Shown: positions 1 through 12,540 of the stretch, in pieces
Layout: the number at the start of each line of letters is the position of its first letter
How positions within the stretch are numbered: the first letter of the stretch is position 1
Source of the DNA: Archilochus colubris
Lineage: Eukaryota > Chordata > Aves > Apodiformes > Trochilidae
NCBI GenBank assembly: GCA_023079485.1
Contig: CM041115.1
Coordinates: 28,510,826-28,574,825, forward strand
Length of the DNA stretch: 64,000 nucleotides
Direction: 5' to 3'
Notes under the pieces: generated by a model
Seen by the model: the letters and a program-made list of their open reading frames with translations, nothing else
Databases searched by the model: none
Told to the model about the DNA's origin: nothing
Program-made: the position numbers and the translations under genes

Positions 1-483
1 CATTGTAGACAGCATTTCTTTAGAACTCCCTTCAGTCTTTTATTGTATATCTTCCATCTTTGATTGAGGTCTGCATTTTTGTCTGCTTTGTTCTTTCCTA
101 TTTGACTTCAAAGATAAATATACTCTCACCAGAGTTCAGAGAATCTTACGGACTTTTTTTGTTTTTACTTTGATTACTCTGATCTCTTCAGCTACAATTT
201 AACTCTTTTTTCAACATGCTAAGAATGAACTTTTTGACACGGTGGTGATACTTATCACTAAGCTGATTAGGAAGGACAGCAGAGTAACTCTATATGTAAA
301 TAACTGTACCTACAGTGATGTGCTCCATAATTTGCTCAGGAAGACTAAGTGGAGTATTAGAGTAAGGGGGTAAATACACTCTTTTTGTTGTAGAAAAAGG
401 AAACTAGTAAAATATGGAATAAGTTTTGTAATGATTTCAGATTTTCAAGATTTTTTTGTACTTCCACTAGTTAAAATTCTTCC
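1..483 (+). other. Intron of MFSD14B, unique sequence
   Basis: AT-rich unique DNA upstream of the last MFSD14B exon. It is intronic by position only; the 5' splice site of this intron lies outside the window. No exon, RNA gene or recognisable repeat was seen. Confidence 0.5.
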
Positions 484-1018
484 CTGCACTCAGCCCTGAT
501 GAGGCCACAGCTTGAATCCTGTGTCCAGTTCTGGGCCCCTCAGTTCAGGAAGGAGATTGAGGAGCTGGAGCAGATCCAGAGAAGAGCAAGGAGGCTGTGA
601 AGGGATCCAGCACAAGTCCTGTGAGGAAGGGCTGAGGGAGCTGGGGGTGTTCAATCTGGAGAAGAGAAGGCTCAGGGGAGACCTCATCACTCTCTACAAC
701 TCCCTGAAAGGAGGTGGGAGCCAGGGTGGGGTTGGTCTTTTCTCCCAAGCAGCTCTCAGTAAGACAAGAGGGCATGGACTTAAGCTCTGCCAGGGGAGGT
801 TTAGGTTGGATATTAGGGAGAAATTCTTTAGAGAGAGGGTGATCAGACATTGGAATGGGCTGCCCAGGAAGGTGGTGGATTCTCTGTCCCTGGAGGTTGT
901 TAAGAAATGACTGATGTGGCACTCAGGGCCATGGTCTGGTAGCCACAGTGGCAGTGGATCAAGGGTTGGACTTGATGATCTCAGAGGTCCTTTCCAACCT
1001 GGATGATTCTGATTCTGA
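484..1018 (+). mobile_element. CR1 LINE fragment, 3' end, inside the last MFSD14B intron
   Basis: A 5'-truncated CR1 in the same orientation as the host gene. Translation of 512-910 reads as the C-terminal part of CR1 ORF2 (motifs [18 protein letters not shown], then RHWNGLP), with no internal stop in that stretch. The 3' end is the usual CR1 end, with gatgatctcagaggtcc followed by a two-copy gattct tail at about 1004-1018. The catalytic reverse transcriptase core is missing, so the copy cannot move. Family recognised from memory. Confidence 0.92.
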
Positions 1019-4000
1019 AAATTTTGCTCCTGAACTCTGTTTTTAAAGTACTGAATCATGGAAGCTTTTCTTGGGGGCAGGTTACAAGTAATGTCACTAT
1101 GTTCTGTCACTTTAATAGTATCTATGTGTTTTTTAATTTTTTTTTTTCTGAAGTGTAGTCCAGATGTATGACAGTGGAGCACCTGAATGTTCCAGTAAAC
1201 TATAGATGAGTCAGAACTTCTGTTACGGAGTTTTGTACAGCTTGTGGTAGAAGTAGTTCCTGCTCTGAAATGTAATGTATGAGCTGCCTTCTAAAATAAT
1301 GATTTTTCTAAGATGTAATTGTAATTAAACTGTAATTCAGATGTCCTTGTTTTCTAGAAAACTTAATAAATAGGCAGGCATTTTTTAGTTAGCAGTACAC
1401 CAAAACCAGTAAGTATTTGCATAACTAAGATTCCTTTTTATTCTAAATTCAGTGTGACTGCTTTTATGTTTAATTATGTATGCACTCATAAGTTTTGTTA
1501 AATGCCTGTAATTTCATCTTTCTGTGCTAATCGTTACCAGGTACCTAACATGTAAAACTTATTGAGGAAAATAAAAATACATATATTTGAACATAGGGAT
1601 TTGTAGGAAAAAAAATTAATATTGCTGTGGGAAAGAACTCCACAATTTAAATATTTTATATTTTTAAAAGTTGATCTAAGCAAAGTGAGTGGAAGTGGAA
1701 ACTGGGGAATGCATGAGATTAGATACGGAAATAGGCAAATGTGTAGTAGCATAAAACACTTGGGTTCACAAGGTCCAAATGCAAAGTACCTGTCTCTTCA
1801 TTTTGTTTAGTGTTTTAAATTGATAGCTAGGAGCTGCTTTATGGATGTACGTTTGATTTTTTTTCTTGATTTTATTAAATGCTAATAAATGTTCACTAGT
1901 AAGCCTTTTAATAACAAGTTTAAATGATCAGGTAGCTTGTTTTCAAAAGCTACTGGATGCCTGTGAAACTGCAGCTAACTCTAAACAATGCTTTTCACAG
2001 ACTAAAGCACTTTATTTTTTTTTTTAATGACACTTAAGTTTGTTTTCTACTCCTGCTTATCAAAGGCAATGAGTCTAGGAACCTGGTCAGGATGTGTGTT
2101 ACAGTATTCAGCCTCTATCAGACCTAATGTGTTGTTGAGGTGAACTAAATACAGTTCCTTTGTTTCCACTTCTGTAATACTGGGTGTACTGCAAATTCAG
2201 AAAATAGACTTTTAAGTCGTTATCAGAAATAGATTATTTTTATAGGTGTTTTAAAAGTTATTAATGGGAAGGATAAGCTTTGTGTAACTTTTAACACATT
2301 TTACATTGAGAGAAAGTTGTCTTTTTCCATTTACGAAAATGCTGAAGTTAGTGAAAGTTTCACTAGTTAGTGAAAGCTGATTGTTGTCATAATTTAGTAT
2401 TGCACCTCTCAGAATTAAAACCTTCTGTATTCACTGATGGACAAAGTACTAAAACAAATAATTAGATACAATGCCTGTCTAACCTTTCATAGTTGAACAG
2501 TGGTAACTGGAAAGGCTGGGTGCAGGTTTCAGTCACTTAACCTGTAGAAAAAAAAATGGAAAAGAATACATCCTAGTGGTAATTTCTGGTGTTTTTCTAA
2601 ACAGAGTGAGCTTAATAATTTTTTTTTTTTTTTTTTTTTTTTTTACTTGCCTTTGTTAATTTCTGTTACTCTAGGGGCTAGAAGAGTAGAATTTTACTGA
2701 ATATCATTTTTTTTCTCTTGTAAGTGGGAGAGCTGCAATGATTCCCTTCCATCATATTTAAGAAATATTGTGTGTATGCTTTGCAGAGCATAAGTAGTGG
2801 AAGTTGAGCATATCTGTCTTAATTTCCATTTAAGTAGCTGTTTTTGGAGCTAAAGAGTAAAGAGGCTTCGGAGAGCCTAAAGAGTAAAGTGAAGCTGCAT
2901 CTTTACAGTTACCCATAGGAAACCCTTAGAGCAAACAGTGCAATTGTAAGCTGTGTTTAGAGAGTCCTAGTAACACTTGGCAGTGCAATGAGCAAAGACT
3001 GCTCTTCCAAACTTCTTACTCCCTTCAGTGTAATTGCAAGAGTGGAATATTCAAAAGCTGCTCAGATAAACCAGCTGTTACATTACAAACAGAGGACATT
3101 AATTTATGAGAGTTTATTACATTCTTTAAGTACTTGTCAGCTTAGCACCACCTCAAAATTTAAAATTTTCAATAAAAATTCTGTTAATGTGATTATATAC
3201 TCTAAGTTTGGAAAAATAGGCCTCTTGTCCTGTTACTGTGTGCTTAATTTCAGCTGTTTTCCTACTTTATATTAGAATAACTTCCATGCATTTCATTTGG
3301 TAGAAAAAAAGTACATTGGATTGATAAGTTTTATCTTCTGATTTTTATTTAGTGTTAGTTGACAAAAATACAGAAAAGTTCTTTAATAAAAAAAAAAATC
3401 TCTTATTGACACTTTCTTACATAGGTCTTTGTCACTAAACTTAGATGGTTTAAAATTAGCCTTAAAATGTTTCTGGTGCTTATTTTTAATTCTGGTTATA
3501 AAAGTGGAAAGCTGTAGTTTTAAGTTTTAACATAAGTTTCTTGGAAGCAGGGAAGAATAACTTGAAATATTAAGTTGGTTTATGTGCCAGCAACCTCTCT
3601 CTGCAATGAGAATGGCAGGTATTGCATTGCTTGCTGTTACTTTCCTCACCCCTATAAGTTTTTTGAAGAGTGTTTATATAACTAACTTGATTCTAAAGTA
3701 TTTCAGCCATGGATGCAAGTGGAAAAAGTTAAGTTAAAGATTCATTGGGTATTTCAACTTCTGAGTGCTGGAACTATATCCTATTAATCTTGATAGGAGT
3801 CTTGCTGATTTAACAGACATGCTGCCTAAGGAAAAAAAAAATGCAGGGAAGCATCAGTTGGTAGTTGGTAGTTCTGAATATGTTTCTGTTTTTTAGATCA
3901 GTGTGTAAATCAGATGAGGAATTTTTAGGAACTGTAGATGGATAAAAATCATGCTGCAGTGCACATATGAACTTGTCTGCATAAATTTGGTAGTCACTGT

Positions 4001-4102
4001 AAATATGTCTCCCATTATCTCCTGCCTTAATGATACAGTTCTTTATGAAGAAGTTAGTGTCTAAAGTTTCATGAATTCTTTGGTATGTTTGTTTCCCCAC
4101 AG
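1019..4102 (+). other. Rest of last MFSD14B intron, with a long T run
   Basis: Unique AT-rich intronic sequence. The only distinct feature is a run of 26 T at 2619-2644, likely length-variable. Open frames here, such as the one at 2988-3275, show no known motif and are best taken as chance. I looked for an earlier MFSD14B exon (membrane-segment coding followed by GT) and found none. Confidence 0.5.
4088..4102 (+). promoter_or_regulatory. MFSD14B: 3' splice acceptor of the last MFSD14B exon
   Basis: A pyrimidine tract (tttgtttccccac) is followed directly by AG at 4101-4102. The frame downstream of this AG reads at once into conserved MFSD14B sequence (KAIVPGPPFL). The ATG at 4085 lies inside the acceptor and is not a start codon. 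Confidence 0.85.
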
Positions 4103-4312
4103 AAAGCAATAGTTCCTGGTCCACCTTTCCTGGTTGGAGCTTGCATTGTTATTCTGGCTTTTCTAGTGGCATTATTCATTCCTGAGCACAGAATGAGAAG
4201 CCAGCAAAGTTCCAGAAAACACAGCAACAGCATCAGCGGTACTCTGAATAACAACCTAGAACAAAGTAGTGAAGAGGACATTGAACCATTGCTGCAAGAT
4301 AGCAGTGTATGA
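4103..4312 (+). CDS. MFSD14B: Last coding exon of MFSD14B (HIATL1), MFS transporter C-terminus
   Basis: This exon encodes the last 69 residues of a major facilitator superfamily protein, an orphan solute carrier of intracellular membranes related to MFSD14A (HIAT1). Residues 7-27 of the exon form a hydrophobic segment ending in FIPE, which fits the final (twelfth) membrane helix. A short basic stretch (RMRSQQSSRKH) follows, then a Ser/Asn-rich linker and an acidic end with EDIEPLLQD. DIEPLL fits the [D/E]xxxL[L/I] acidic dileucine sorting signal, so the tail should be cytosolic and may direct endolysosomal sorting (inference). The acidic EDIEPLLQDSS end separates this from the paralogue MFSD14A, which by memory ends in KEPLLQDTNV. 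The stop is TGA at 4310-4312. From memory mammalian MFSD14B runs about 16 residues further; see findings. Earlier exons lie to the left of the window. The gene is certain to be this family; the choice of paralogue is slightly less so. Confidence 0.85.
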   Translation, partial: KAIVPGPPFLVGACIVILAFLVALFIPEHRMRSQQSSRKHSNSISGTLNNNLEQSSEEDIEPLLQDSSV

Positions 4313-5623
4313 AGACTAATTTCTGAGGAGACTGGAATAAAGACATTCACCGAATTGCAGCCCAGTAAGCTTGATGGGATGTGGAGTATCTGGCCTCTGA
4401 AAGGAATGCACCTGTGTTCAAGGGAAGTTCACATGCTTGAGATTGATACCTTACTTACAGGAGGCTTTGTTTATCAGGTCACAGCTTGGTGTGAGTCTAC
4501 CCAATAATGGACTGCAAATGCTGTGTGAAATCCTGGTGCTGGGTAGAATACAGACATGATGGATTATTATTTTTAATTTGAATTATGAGTTTTCAAAATT
4601 GTATGTAAGTAATCAGGTTTGAGACTTAACACCTTCTTCCACCACTGTTAAAGGTTGTTTTGCATTTTTTATGCCTTTTATCTGCATGTATGACACATGT
4701 AGGCCTCAGAGTGTGAGAGAGACTGATACAATTCTGGTATTTGAAGTAGTGGTTTTCAGTAAAAGTAATTGCATTTTCTGAAGACACATTCTCAAATATT
4801 ATTTAGTACCAAGAAGTTCACTGGTTACCAGAAAGCACTGAGATAGCTTCTGGGGGTGTATGATCACACATGACAGTCATTAGTCATGAACAAAAATTAT
4901 ATTAAAGTCTTAAGCCCACATTCCAGAACACTCAGTTCTGAGTAATTAAAGCAAATCCGGCAAATGCTTTGCTGATTAAAAAAATGGATTTGTATTTATA
5001 AAATGAACAGTGTCAGAAATGTGGGCACTCCTGAGGCAAGAAAAACAGTGGGTACAAGAGTAGTTTACATAAAGAAATATGTGTATTTATTGCATTTTGT
5101 CACCTTATCTGCCATAGGAAATAATCTTTCCTATTAATTCTTTTCACTTCTGCCTTAACTGCTACTTACTGTTCAGTCATCAATCATATTTAGCCTTTGT
5201 ATCACTGTCTTACCCACTGAATCTCATGGATACATTAATATCAAATTCCTTTCTAAAAGATGCTTTAAAGGAGATATGGTTGTGCTAATTTTTAGAGGCA
5301 TTTTGTGAGAAATACAGATTTGTATGCATTTTGCTGCAGTTTAAACGGACCATTAAACCCAACTTTAATGAAGTGTTCCTGTATATATCAATATATGTAG
5401 ATACTTGTAAGGAGTTTTAATTTTTCTGGGTGAAATGCTGTGTAAATCATGTATTTATAAATGTAATGAGGGTACTGGCAGATACATAGTTTTTTAGAAG
5501 GGCTATGTATTGACTGCATAAATTTTAAAAATATATATTTTTGAAACTTCCGTGTTGAGGAGAAATAACAAACCTTTTGTACTATGCAGTTTGTTTTTTA
5601 AGTTAATACGCTTTCTAATGCAT

Positions 5624-5629
5624 AATAAA
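5624..5629 (+). promoter_or_regulatory. MFSD14B: Candidate distal poly(A) signal, MFSD14B
   Basis: Canonical AATAAA about 1.3 kb after the stop codon, in the context cataataaatctg. It is one of two good distal candidates. Confidence 0.5.
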
Positions 5630-5967
5630 TCTGTATCTTAAGCTCTCTAGCTTTTACAAGTTTTCTTTCAAGTTCACTGTTGTGCCTTCTCTGCTTCAGA
5701 ACAGAAGTGGTTTAATTCTTTTACTGGATTACAGTACCTGAACTTCTTTTGTACTGGTGTTTTGTGTCTGTGTCATTGAGTATAGTGTTACAGCTTGAGG
5801 GGGCACAGACTAATTTTATGGTAACAATCATTTCCGAGTCTTGCCACCAATTATTGTTAAAATTCAACTAGTGAGTTTCTGTCTTCCCCTGTGTCAATCT
5901 GTTGTACTTGCAGGCTAACTGGAAGATCTTTAACTTCTGTATTTTTTAAGAAGTGTACTGAAAATCC

Positions 5968-5973
5968 AATAAA
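5968..5973 (+). promoter_or_regulatory. MFSD14B: Alternative distal poly(A) signal, MFSD14B
   Basis: Canonical AATAAA in the context atccaataaaactt, followed by T-rich sequence within 20 bases. It would lengthen the 3' UTR by about 340 bases compared with the signal at 5624. Confidence 0.4.
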
Positions 5974-5990
5974 ACTTAATTTAGAAGTTT

Positions 5991-8900
5991 TTTTAAAATG
6001 TTGGAAAACTATTTCCAAGTTCAAGTATACAGTGTGAGAGTTTTTATAGGTGCACTATTTTTTCTCAACAAAATTACATTATGGTGGATTTCCAAACTTC
6101 TGTTTTCAAAATGCTTTGTCTATAAAATGAGTTTCTTTAAAAGTAGTTATTTCCTCACTCGTTAAATGTCACCTTTACCTTGAAAAAAATAGCTTAAATG
6201 TTTTCATTTTTCTAAAATAGGGGCCTATATGTCATAGTCCTAACAGGCCCATTTCATCACAGAACCATTCAGCAGATTTGGAGTACTTGTCTTTCTATGA
6301 AAGGAAAGTGAATACTCATCTTCAACTTCTCTTTGAAGCACTTCAACCCGTGAACCTCATAATTATCACTCCCAATCTCCTTCCAAAGTATTGTAAAGAT
6401 TCAAGTGTTGACTTGCTTCTATAAAGCTAACTATATTGACAGCAACTTGCAGCAGTTGGTGTGCTTCTGGGTCTAATGATGCACAAGCTTATGCATTAGT
6501 GATCCAGTGAAAGAATTTCACTATTGCTGTATCTGAGTATCACTTCACCTCAGATGTATCAGATAAAACTTGTAAATTTTTGTCTCCGTATCCTGAGCAG
6601 TTAGTTTTTAAATGTCCTACTGATCTTGATGCCTTCATACTATTACTTACTAACACCTTAAGGCTAAAGAAATGCTTAAACTCAGCTTTGTTGTTAGTGA
6701 CAGTGGATGTAATTAGTATTTCAAATAGTAATTTGATGTTCTGATTTTTTTGGCCAACTTTTTCAAATCTGGTTGGATTTTCACTGATACTAACATGCAA
6801 TGTGGTTGATGAAGGGCTTGTACTAGGAGCAGAAGTGTCAGCCCTTCAATTTTCATGTTTGCTTGTAGCTTGCAATATTGGTATTACCTTCAATCTTCAG
6901 GTTTTTTTTTCCAGGAACCTTTTTAAAGCACTTGGTCATTTTGTGAGTGTTAGTTTAGTTACAGCTATGTAACATAATACATAGATCCACTTAATTGGAC
7001 ACATGAAAGCTGCACCATGTAGCAATACACTGAAAAGGAACAAATGTGTAAGGGTGCCAAGTGTTAAGCCCACTTTGTATTGTGAAACACTCTTCCCCCA
7101 TGCTGTTTTGTGTACTGTCTACATGATATATGACCATCTAACTCACAGAACATATGAGGGTGACAGTGCCAAGGTATACTATATATTAATACAATTTTAT
7201 TTATTTATTAATTTTTTTTAGATAAAAACAAACAAAAATTCTAAAATTTTCTTCCTGTACCGCAATGTATTGCTTTGCACACCTCTGCTCCAGGGCATGT
7301 TTTATTGCAGTGTAAGAACATGTAATAGCAGTAAGACAGTGCCTCATTTCCTTGGGGATGTAACAGACATGCTACTTCAGGGTCTAGCTGCTAGGCTTTA
7401 TTTGTGTCGAGCTGTTGAACGTTCTAGTTGCAATGTATTTTTCTCCTTTTTTTTCAGGAGAACTCAAACATAGACTTGCCCCACCCCAAAAAAACAGGGG
7501 AGGAGGGAAGAGACGAAAGACATAGGGAATTATGCTTAGGACACTTCTTTTCTTTTACTCTTCAGCTATGCAGAGATTTTTTACTTCTGTGTACATGCAT
7601 TAGTTAGAAAAGTATGATGCTACGATACTTTGGGTATAATATCCTGGAAGATTAAAATAAAACATAAGAAGTGTGTTAACCCATCTGTCATATATAGTGG
7701 TATGCGAACGTCTTTTAACAAGAACATAATTTGGTTTAAAATAAAGTCTGCTCAGAATTTCCTGTTAATATGGCCCACAAGCGTTCACTTACAGGATCTT
7801 CCAAGCTTAACTGACTAAGCTCAGACACTTCTTAGTCAATAGGGAAATGTCTGGGAACCAGGACAAGCAGAATAGCCTATTTTAATGTGATTGAGGGAAA
7901 CAAGCATAATTTCCTCTAGCAAACAAGCAAGTTTGTTTGAATGCTGTCTCATTTGTTGTGTTTCAGAAGCTTGGCAGTGAGGAGAGTGATCTAAGAGAGC
8001 AGAGGTAAAAGTTTTAGTGCCATATGCTTGAAGAACTATATGAAACCACTTTTTAAATTTTCTAAACACTTTCTCTTGAATAGGAATTGTAGAAAAGAAG
8101 GTGCTACTTGTTTCTCTCAGTGCCTCAAAGGGACATTCTTGCTCCATTCTCTAAAAGAACACTTTACTATAAGAGGATGGAAGATGTCAGGCACGGTTCA
8201 ATATGTGCTCTCAGGTCTACAATTGCTACTCCCTGACTCTTGCAGCCTGTATGTTTTGTGTTGTTGTGTTATCTTATGTATTACATATACAGCACTAGTG
8301 TCTTACAGCAAGAGTTAAATTGCTTCCTTAACTTGATAGTAGTGCTGGATCAGTTGCTGAGTCCCTGAGAAGTATAGAACTGAGTAATGTAAATGCAAAT
8401 AACTGAATGAGGGACTATCAATTTTGAAGTCAGAATATTTTTTATGGTTCTTGGTTTTCTTGGCAGGAACAGTGTTCATGCCTGATTGCATGTCCAAATG
8501 AGAAATGAGGCCAAGGGATTTCAGAAAGTTGCTTTTATCTGAAGTGTCCTTTAATTGCTGCCTTATGTATCCCTTAGAGACGATGTATCAATATAATTTT
8601 AAGAAAAACTGAAAAGAAACTGCTGGTAGCTCTGCTCCATCTGAATGAAGGGGAAAATCTGCTCAGAAGGACCTTATTTAGTCACGATGCAACAAAAACT
8701 GACATTGAACAACAGTCAAGAAACATCAAATGATGTCAAATGACTTCTACACATGGAAAATGTTGATGTTCTTGAAAACTGCTGTTCTATTGTTTTCTCC
8801 AGAAAATCTGTGTTATAGGTAGATTTTGTCCAACAGGCAGTTATTTCTGTTTCCCTTCTCCTCCTCTTTGTTTCGATGAGTATTTTAAAGCATATTTTTA

Positions 8901-10028
8901 TGCTTTGCAGCAATATACTGCAGTCTTTTCTGAAAGTAACGTGCTCTCTTTTGTTAGAGGTACTTAAACATGTTTGGAGATGTCTGCCTGTGGTATGCAG
9001 ATACCACTTTTGACAGCTTGATGCCTTTTCTCAGAGCAGTGATTCAAATATCCTGTTGAAAAACAGTGAAGGAAAAATGCTAGGCAAAATCTTCTATGAA
9101 CAGACTCAAGTGTTAAGTGCCGAAAAAAAAAAAAAACCCCACACAGGTGTAAGCATGTAAATTGTTTAAATCTCCAAAGCAGTTTTTTCTAGCTGCCATA
9201 ATTCTTTGTATGACAAAGAACCCTGCATGATAACTGAAATGCGTTTTGTAATTATTGGCTGCGTCTGTAACCGGTTTATAAGTAGCTGCAACATCAAATT
9301 TCTGTAGGCTTGACTAGCTAGCCTTCTAGCCCATTCATTTTGTGCTTGTGCTTAAATATAGGAGGTTTAATTCCATGCAACTAGTGATCACAGCAAGTTT
9401 TAGACATTCCTTTAAGTGCTGGTAGAATATCTTAAATACAAAAAGGTGTACAAAAAGTGTACATTTCACAGTTTTGGAAATACTGAGAGAGAAATAAGAC
9501 TGAAAAGGGAGTGAGGGATGTAAATGTTCACTAGTTTATGCTACCTAAACTGAATCGCAGTCTTCAGCTCCTTGTCATGCACACATTTCAACCTCTAAAA
9601 GATGTTGCAGACCTTTGTGCAGTTCTTCAAAAAAAGCTATTAGAAGTCTGAACGTAGTGATTAAGGATTTAATGTGCTGGGACAATGGATTTTGATTTTT
9701 CCTCAAGAAACAAGCTTTCCATGCAAATTACCTAGCTTGTATTTTTCAAATGTGAAAAGGCATGTTATAGCAAATATCTTGGGAAATGTGGAGCACTGAA
9801 CACTTGTAATGATTATGGAACAGGTAATCCAAAATAAGCCTGGGCTTTTTAATTTTAAAACAAACCATATGGAAATGGAAAATGTGCCAAGATCAAGAGA
9901 AGAGTTCAATTTTTAGTGTTTCAGAATAATTCTGAAATTATTCATCTGTATATGAGATACATCAGCAGCACCAGAGCTGTTCTTCCTGAATGTGCAAGAA
10001 AAGAAAAATGTGCTAAAAGTCAGACTAT
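5991..10028. other. Intergenic unique sequence, nothing recognised
   Basis: About 4 kb of AT-rich unique DNA downstream of MFSD14B. Open frames are short and show no family motifs. No RNA gene or repeat family was recognised. Confidence 0.5.
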
Positions 10029-10346
10029 TGTAGCGGGAGGAGCCATTCTTGCTCCTGAAGCTCGACGAGCTGCTGGTCTCTTCCAGGACTCCAGCCACCA
10101 CACAGCACTTCCAGGGTAGAAGTGTGGCGGGAAGAGCCTTTCTTGCTCCAGAGGCTCGACGAGCTGCTGGCCTCTCCATGCCTCGCACCAGAGTGAGCTG
10201 AGGTGCCTTCTGTGGGTGTGTGTCCCACCTTTATTGGCCCCCTGGTCTTGCTCATGCCCAATAGGGGCCTGTCCTAATCAGACACAGGTGGACTCACACC
10301 CACTCTTTGGCAACTCAAGGCACCTGGTTGACAATGTTTCTCTACA
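10029..10346 (-). mobile_element. Solo LTR of an endogenous retrovirus, with internal duplication
   Basis: The element has matching inverted ends (tgtag at 10029, ctaca ending at 10346). It is flanked by gactat (10023-10028) and gactgt (10347-10352), a 6-bp target duplication with one change. On the minus strand the poly(A) signal AATAAA is at 10235-10230. No primer-binding site follows the 3' end, so it is a solo LTR. A unit of about 55 bases starting at 10029 is repeated at 10123 with a period of 94 bases, which duplicates the U5 end. A 6-bp duplication fits an alpha- or betaretrovirus-like (ERVK-type) parent; that placement is inference. Confidence 0.75.
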
Positions 10347-12237
10347 GACTGTCAGGCAGAATATTGTGAACAAAACACTTTCGAAGGGTAACGCCTCAGG
10401 AAAGGTGAGCAGGTGTCACCTTGATATTACAACCTCTGTAAAAAGGAAAACCAACTGATAACTTTAGGCAATAACTGAAGGTAGTAGAAACAGCCCATCT
10501 GCCCCATTTCTCCCATCTGTGTGTGTATGGGAACATCAAGCTACTGCAGAGCAATAATATTTAAAAGTCCTGCACAGGTAACTCAAGAAGCTGGTTGAAT
10601 TCTTGGCATTTTATTTTATCAGGAAATATACAGAGATAAAAACTCATCTTTCTGAATTTGTGGAAGGAGCACGTAGCAACTATCTTTGAATTTATTTGCT
10701 TTTATTCATTGTCGGGTGTAGTTATATTTGGAAAAGGGACTATGAAAATGAAACAGAAAAGATTTCACATGTGCCTTTCAGGGTAATTTAAAAACATTTT
10801 TTTTAATAGACTATTTATTTTAATGACAAAGACTGAAAAATAAGATTCTCAATTTGTTCTGTTCTGTTTCTAACACAGTTACCAGGAATGCTGACCCAAC
10901 TGAAGTGTAGTAAATAAAAGTGTAATAGCAGTGCATTTGAGATAGCATGGGGGTTACTGAAGTGTGAGAAGCAGGCAAGAAACTTAACTTTCATAACCAA
11001 CTGAATTTTCAAAACTGATGAAAATCTCATGAACTAAGCAAGTTCCTCAACCTGCAAGATGAGGAAATGAAGATTACTACTGGTTGCAAGAAAGTTTCAT
11101 TAAAATAATTCAGTTTAAAAAGTGCTTTAATTGTAAGACCTAGTTTTGAAATTGAATATTTAGAAATCCCATTGATGGATGACTTTTGCCATTGTCATAT
11201 CTAAACTATATATATATATATATATTTAAAAATTAATCCTATAATTATCCTATTAAGCTCATAGTAAATCTCCACACTAAGCATTATCACTGAAAATTGA
11301 AAAACTTGGCCTTCAAAGAAGAGAATTCAACTCCATCTGACAGACCCTTTTTCCTGTTATACCCTGACCACCACAAAATTTTCCAGTATTCATTCATCTC
11401 CTCAGATGTCCATTTTGTGGCTGATTCCTCTAGGATACACTTCCTTAATTTCAGTGCTGTCAAAATGTCTTTTGTTTATTTTTTTCATGCACCAGTATTT
11501 TTTTCCCTACCATAAAAATTCTTACCCTATTTATTATTCTACTTTTGAGATTTCTAGTAGACAGATACCTGATGATGTTTAACAACAAGTAATGATACTT
11601 GAATCAGAGCATTAAGATGCTTGTCAGAGGAATGCTAATTTAATGCTTTTTCATGTCCTTTTTGGCCTGCTTAGTAATGATCTAGAAGCCTAAGGAAAGC
11701 ACACATCCATGCTATTTGGAGCATTGTATGTGCTGGTCACTTAAGCCTTGCCTGCACTGTTTCTTTACTAGATGGGGTTCAGATTGGCAGCAGGGACTGA
11801 AGGTGCATGACAGTGCTAGTTACTACTGTTGGTAGTAAAAATATCAGGAAATACTGAGTTTTGTTGATGCTTTGCTAGCTTTCACATCATGGTCTCACTA
11901 GTACTTTAAGGTGTAGATGTCTTCATAGAAAGATTGTACCACTTTAATGTCAAGTAGAACTAGTCATAGGAGAAAATCATAACAGGGGATCTAGTAAATC
12001 CATCCACAAAAGTCACCATGTCATTTGAGTTAGAATGTGCCTTAAGGCACTGACCTTCAAATGCTTAGGAAAAACATCACATATACTTTCTTGATGTTAG
12101 TCTAAGGCCTTCTTGTCAGCTCTTCTTAAAAACACAATACCACCATTATGATAAAAAGCTATTGAACTATCAAAAAACAAGTAACAACTGACATCACCCT
12201 TCAATACAGAGGACCACAAAGAGCTTTATCCAGTGAA
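10347..12237. other. Unique sequence with a short TA repeat
   Basis: AT-rich DNA without a recognised gene. A 19-base (TA)n run lies at 11207-11225. Confidence 0.5.
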
Positions 12238-12540
12238 TGCAGACATTGTTGTATGCCTGGTTGCACATGCCTGCAGGGCTATGATCTTACCAACATCACT
12301 GAGATGTGGTGAGATGACTCTTGTGACTGGAGTATTGGAATGGCAATATACAGGGTCTTTGGGAAGGAGAGCAGGGGAGATGAGGTGGTGCTGCCCTCTA
12401 CTTCCATGACTATCTGGAGTGCATGGACATCCACCTGGGGGCGGATGAGGAGCTGAATAAGAGCTTGCAGATCAGGATTAAAGGGAAGAGAAGGCAGGAA
12501 CAAGTGACATTATAGTGGGTGTCTGCTACAAGTTAAGTTG
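12238..12540 (+). mobile_element. CR1 LINE fragment, ORF2 endonuclease region
   Basis: The frame from about 12279 reads as the start of the CR1 ORF2 endonuclease (YDLTNITEMW, stop, DDSCDWS), a degraded form of the family's GYDL-ITETWWDDS block. The end, near the gtgggtgtctgctac string, matches the CR1 region that encodes GVCYR. Stops and frameshifts are present and both ends are cut off, so it is a dead fragment. Confidence 0.8.

Larger units (their letters stand above)
4313..5990 (+). other. MFSD14B: 3' UTR of MFSD14B
   Basis: AT-rich sequence after the stop, without splice-like structure. Possible poly(A) signals are AATAAA at 4336-4341 (very early, only about 24 bases past the stop), 5624-5629 and 5968-5973. 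The signal at 5624 is followed after about 120 bases by a GT-rich block near 5749-5785. Several ATTTA-type elements occur. The right end is approximate and depends on which signal is used. Confidence 0.6.

Noticed and set aside
694..1182. 162-codon minus-strand open frame
   Set aside because: It lies antisense to the CR1 at 484-1018 and runs into intron sequence; it has no family motif.
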